Source: JBECKS01 sp040235395 (GTDB lineage Bacteria; Pseudomonadota; Gammaproteobacteria; Pseudomonadales; JBECKS01). From it: a DNA stretch of 5,942 nucleotides. The notes below the pieces were generated by a model. The model was not told the DNA's origin, made no database searches, and saw only the letters and a list, made by a program, of their open reading frames with translations. The stretch's first letter is position 1, and the number at the start of each line of letters is the position of its first letter. Positions 4,855 through 5,942 of this stretch are shown in pieces. The stretch spans positions 1-5,942 of the forward strand of contig JBECKS010000215.1 of NCBI GenBank assembly GCA_040235395.1, in the 5' to 3' direction. Position numbers and translations under genes: made by a program.

Positions 4855-5942
4855 ATGCTTAATGGTTATGTTCACCCTGATTTCAAAGCAGTGGCTAAGC
4901 GGTTTGAGAAACAGATTCCAAAGGGCAAACACGGTGGAGCTGCTGTTTGTGTTTATTTTCAAGGGATTAAGGTAGTTGATATTTGGTCAGGTACACGTAA
5001 TCGACAAGGTGAACCTTGGTTGGAAGACACATTGGCTTTGTCATTTTCAACCACCAAGGGCGTTGCATCGACATTACTCCATATTCTGATTGGCAAGGGG
5101 CTTGCGGATTATGATGACCCAATCGCTAAATACTGGCCTGAATTTGCTCAGAATGGAAAAGAGAACATCACCATTCGACAGGCCATGCATCATGGCGCAG
5201 GATTATTTCTTCTGGAAGACCATATTGAAGATGGCCATGACGTGCTTGATTGGCACAAAACCCTTGCAGGTATGGCTGCTGCTAAGCCTGTACATACACC
5301 TGGCAAAGGTTCTGGTTATCATGGCATGAACTATGGACATCTTGTTGGAGGAATCGTTGAAGGCATTACAGAGAAGCCTTTTCAGGAAGTACTACAAAAA
5401 GAACTTGTCGAGCCTCTTGAGCTCGATGGTTGTTATGTCGGTATGCCAGATGATCAGATGCATCGCCGTGCGCACCTGATTACCAGAAATGGTGTTTATT
5501 TCAGGGCGAAAAAAGGTAGAAAACCAAAGGGTATGCTTAAGTATGCGAAAGTTATCGGCATTGATTTCAAAACTGTACAAAAAACATTAATGCCAGCGAG
5601 TGACAAAGCTTTTAGTTTTAACGATGAAGATCTGGTAAAAGCCTGTATTCCTGCTGCCAATGGAATGTTTACTGCGCGTTCCCTTGCAAAGATGTATGCC
5701 ATGTTGGCAAACAAAGGTGAATTAAACGGTGTGCGGTTGATTCCTGAAGAAAATTTCATGGAAATTACCAAGGTTCACGTCCGTACGAGAGATAGGGTGA
5801 TAGGTTTGCCAATGCATTGGCGACTTGGCTATCACCGACTGTTTGCTATTGGTGCAAAAGCACCTAAAGGCTTTGCTCATTTTGGTTTTGGTGGTTCGGG
5901 TGCCTGTTGTGATCCAGAACGTAATATTGCCATAGCCATGAC
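4855..5942 (+). CDS. Serine hydrolase, family VIII esterase / class C beta-lactamase fold (3' end cut by window)
   Basis: The reading frame is open for 362 codons and leaves the window without a stop; family members are near 400 residues, so little is missing. The catalytic SxxK motif is S65-T-T-K68, preceded by LSF as usual. The block TPGKGSGYHGMNYGHLVGG (148-166) supplies the second-motif tyrosine Y155, in the GYH form seen in EstB-type esterases in place of the YxN of true AmpC enzymes. HFGFGGSGACCDPE (342-355) stands at the place of the KTG box. The fold and motifs point to hydrolysis of short-chain esters, with S65 as nucleophile and K68/Y155 as general bases. Beta-lactam hydrolysis is possible but less likely, and the natural substrate is unknown. 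No signal peptide is seen, so the enzyme is probably cytoplasmic. A strong ribosome binding site, GGAGGA (4842-4847), lies seven bases before the ATG. Upstream lies a probable promoter, so the gene is likely transcribed on its own or with genes beyond the window. Confidence 0.9.
   Translation, partial: MLNGYVHPDFKAVAKRFEKQIPKGKHGGAAVCVYFQGIKVVDIWSGTRNRQGEPWLEDTLALSFSTTKGVASTLLHILIGKGLADYDDPIAKYWPEFAQNGKENITIRQAMHHGAGLFLLEDHIEDGHDVLDWHKTLAGMAAAKPVHTPGKGSGYHGMNYGHLVGGIVEGITEKPFQEVLQKELVEPLELDGCYVGMPDDQMHRRAHLITRNGVYFRAKKGRKPKGMLKYAKVIGIDFKTVQKTLMPASDKAFSFNDEDLVKACIPAANGMFTARSLAKMYAMLANKGELNGVRLIPEENFMEITKVHVRTRDRVIGLPMHWRLGYHRLFAIGAKAPKGFAHFGFGGSGACCDPERNIAIAM

Noticed and set aside
5496..5771. 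Minus-strand open frame of 91 codons opposite the esterase-like gene
   Set aside because: It is antisense to a gene with intact SxxK and tyrosine motifs and shows no independent support.

Overview
The window looks like a stretch of a gammaproteobacterial chromosome. By eye its GC content is in the low-to-mid 40s percent. The organism assignment rests on three inferences: the canonical (non-bifurcating) EtfB/EtfA pair, an ETF:ubiquinone oxidoreductase gene divergent from it, and a neighbouring DUF3108-type exported protein and family VIII esterase-like protein, which resemble those of marine or environmental Oceanospirillales-like bacteria. No species can be named from the sequence alone.

Layout. 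Positions 1-121 hold a long, perfectly registered imperfect palindrome next to the stop codon of the first gene. Positions 123-1778 (minus) encode the ETF:ubiquinone oxidoreductase. Positions 1779-2045 are a divergent control region, with a good minus-strand promoter, a dyad, a weaker plus-strand promoter and a structured etfB leader. Positions 2046-2795 and 2797-3726 (plus) are etfB and etfA, one base apart. A series of small hairpins and a strong UUCG-loop intrinsic terminator (3724-3808) follows. Positions 3818-4696 (minus) encode an exported DUF3108-like protein that converges on etfA. Positions 4697-4854 are a second divergent control region. From 4855 to the window end (plus) runs an esterase/beta-lactamase-fold protein that is cut off by the window edge.

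How the genes work together. EtfB and EtfA form the FAD-containing electron transfer flavoprotein heterodimer, which collects electrons from acyl-CoA dehydrogenases and other flavin dehydrogenases. The membrane-associated FAD/4Fe-4S ETF:ubiquinone oxidoreductase passes those electrons to the quinone pool. All three parts of this branch of the respiratory chain are present and look intact. The two genes to the right have no evident functional tie to the ETF system, and the terminator separates them from it.

The core genes are ordinary housekeeping genes. The least explained element is the palindrome at 1-121: about 34 Watson-Crick pairs share one centre of symmetry, and nearly all its mismatches are purine-purine in the plus-strand sense. 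The two divergent promoter regions also contain dyads worth testing. I see no CRISPR array, insertion sequence, tRNA or rRNA.
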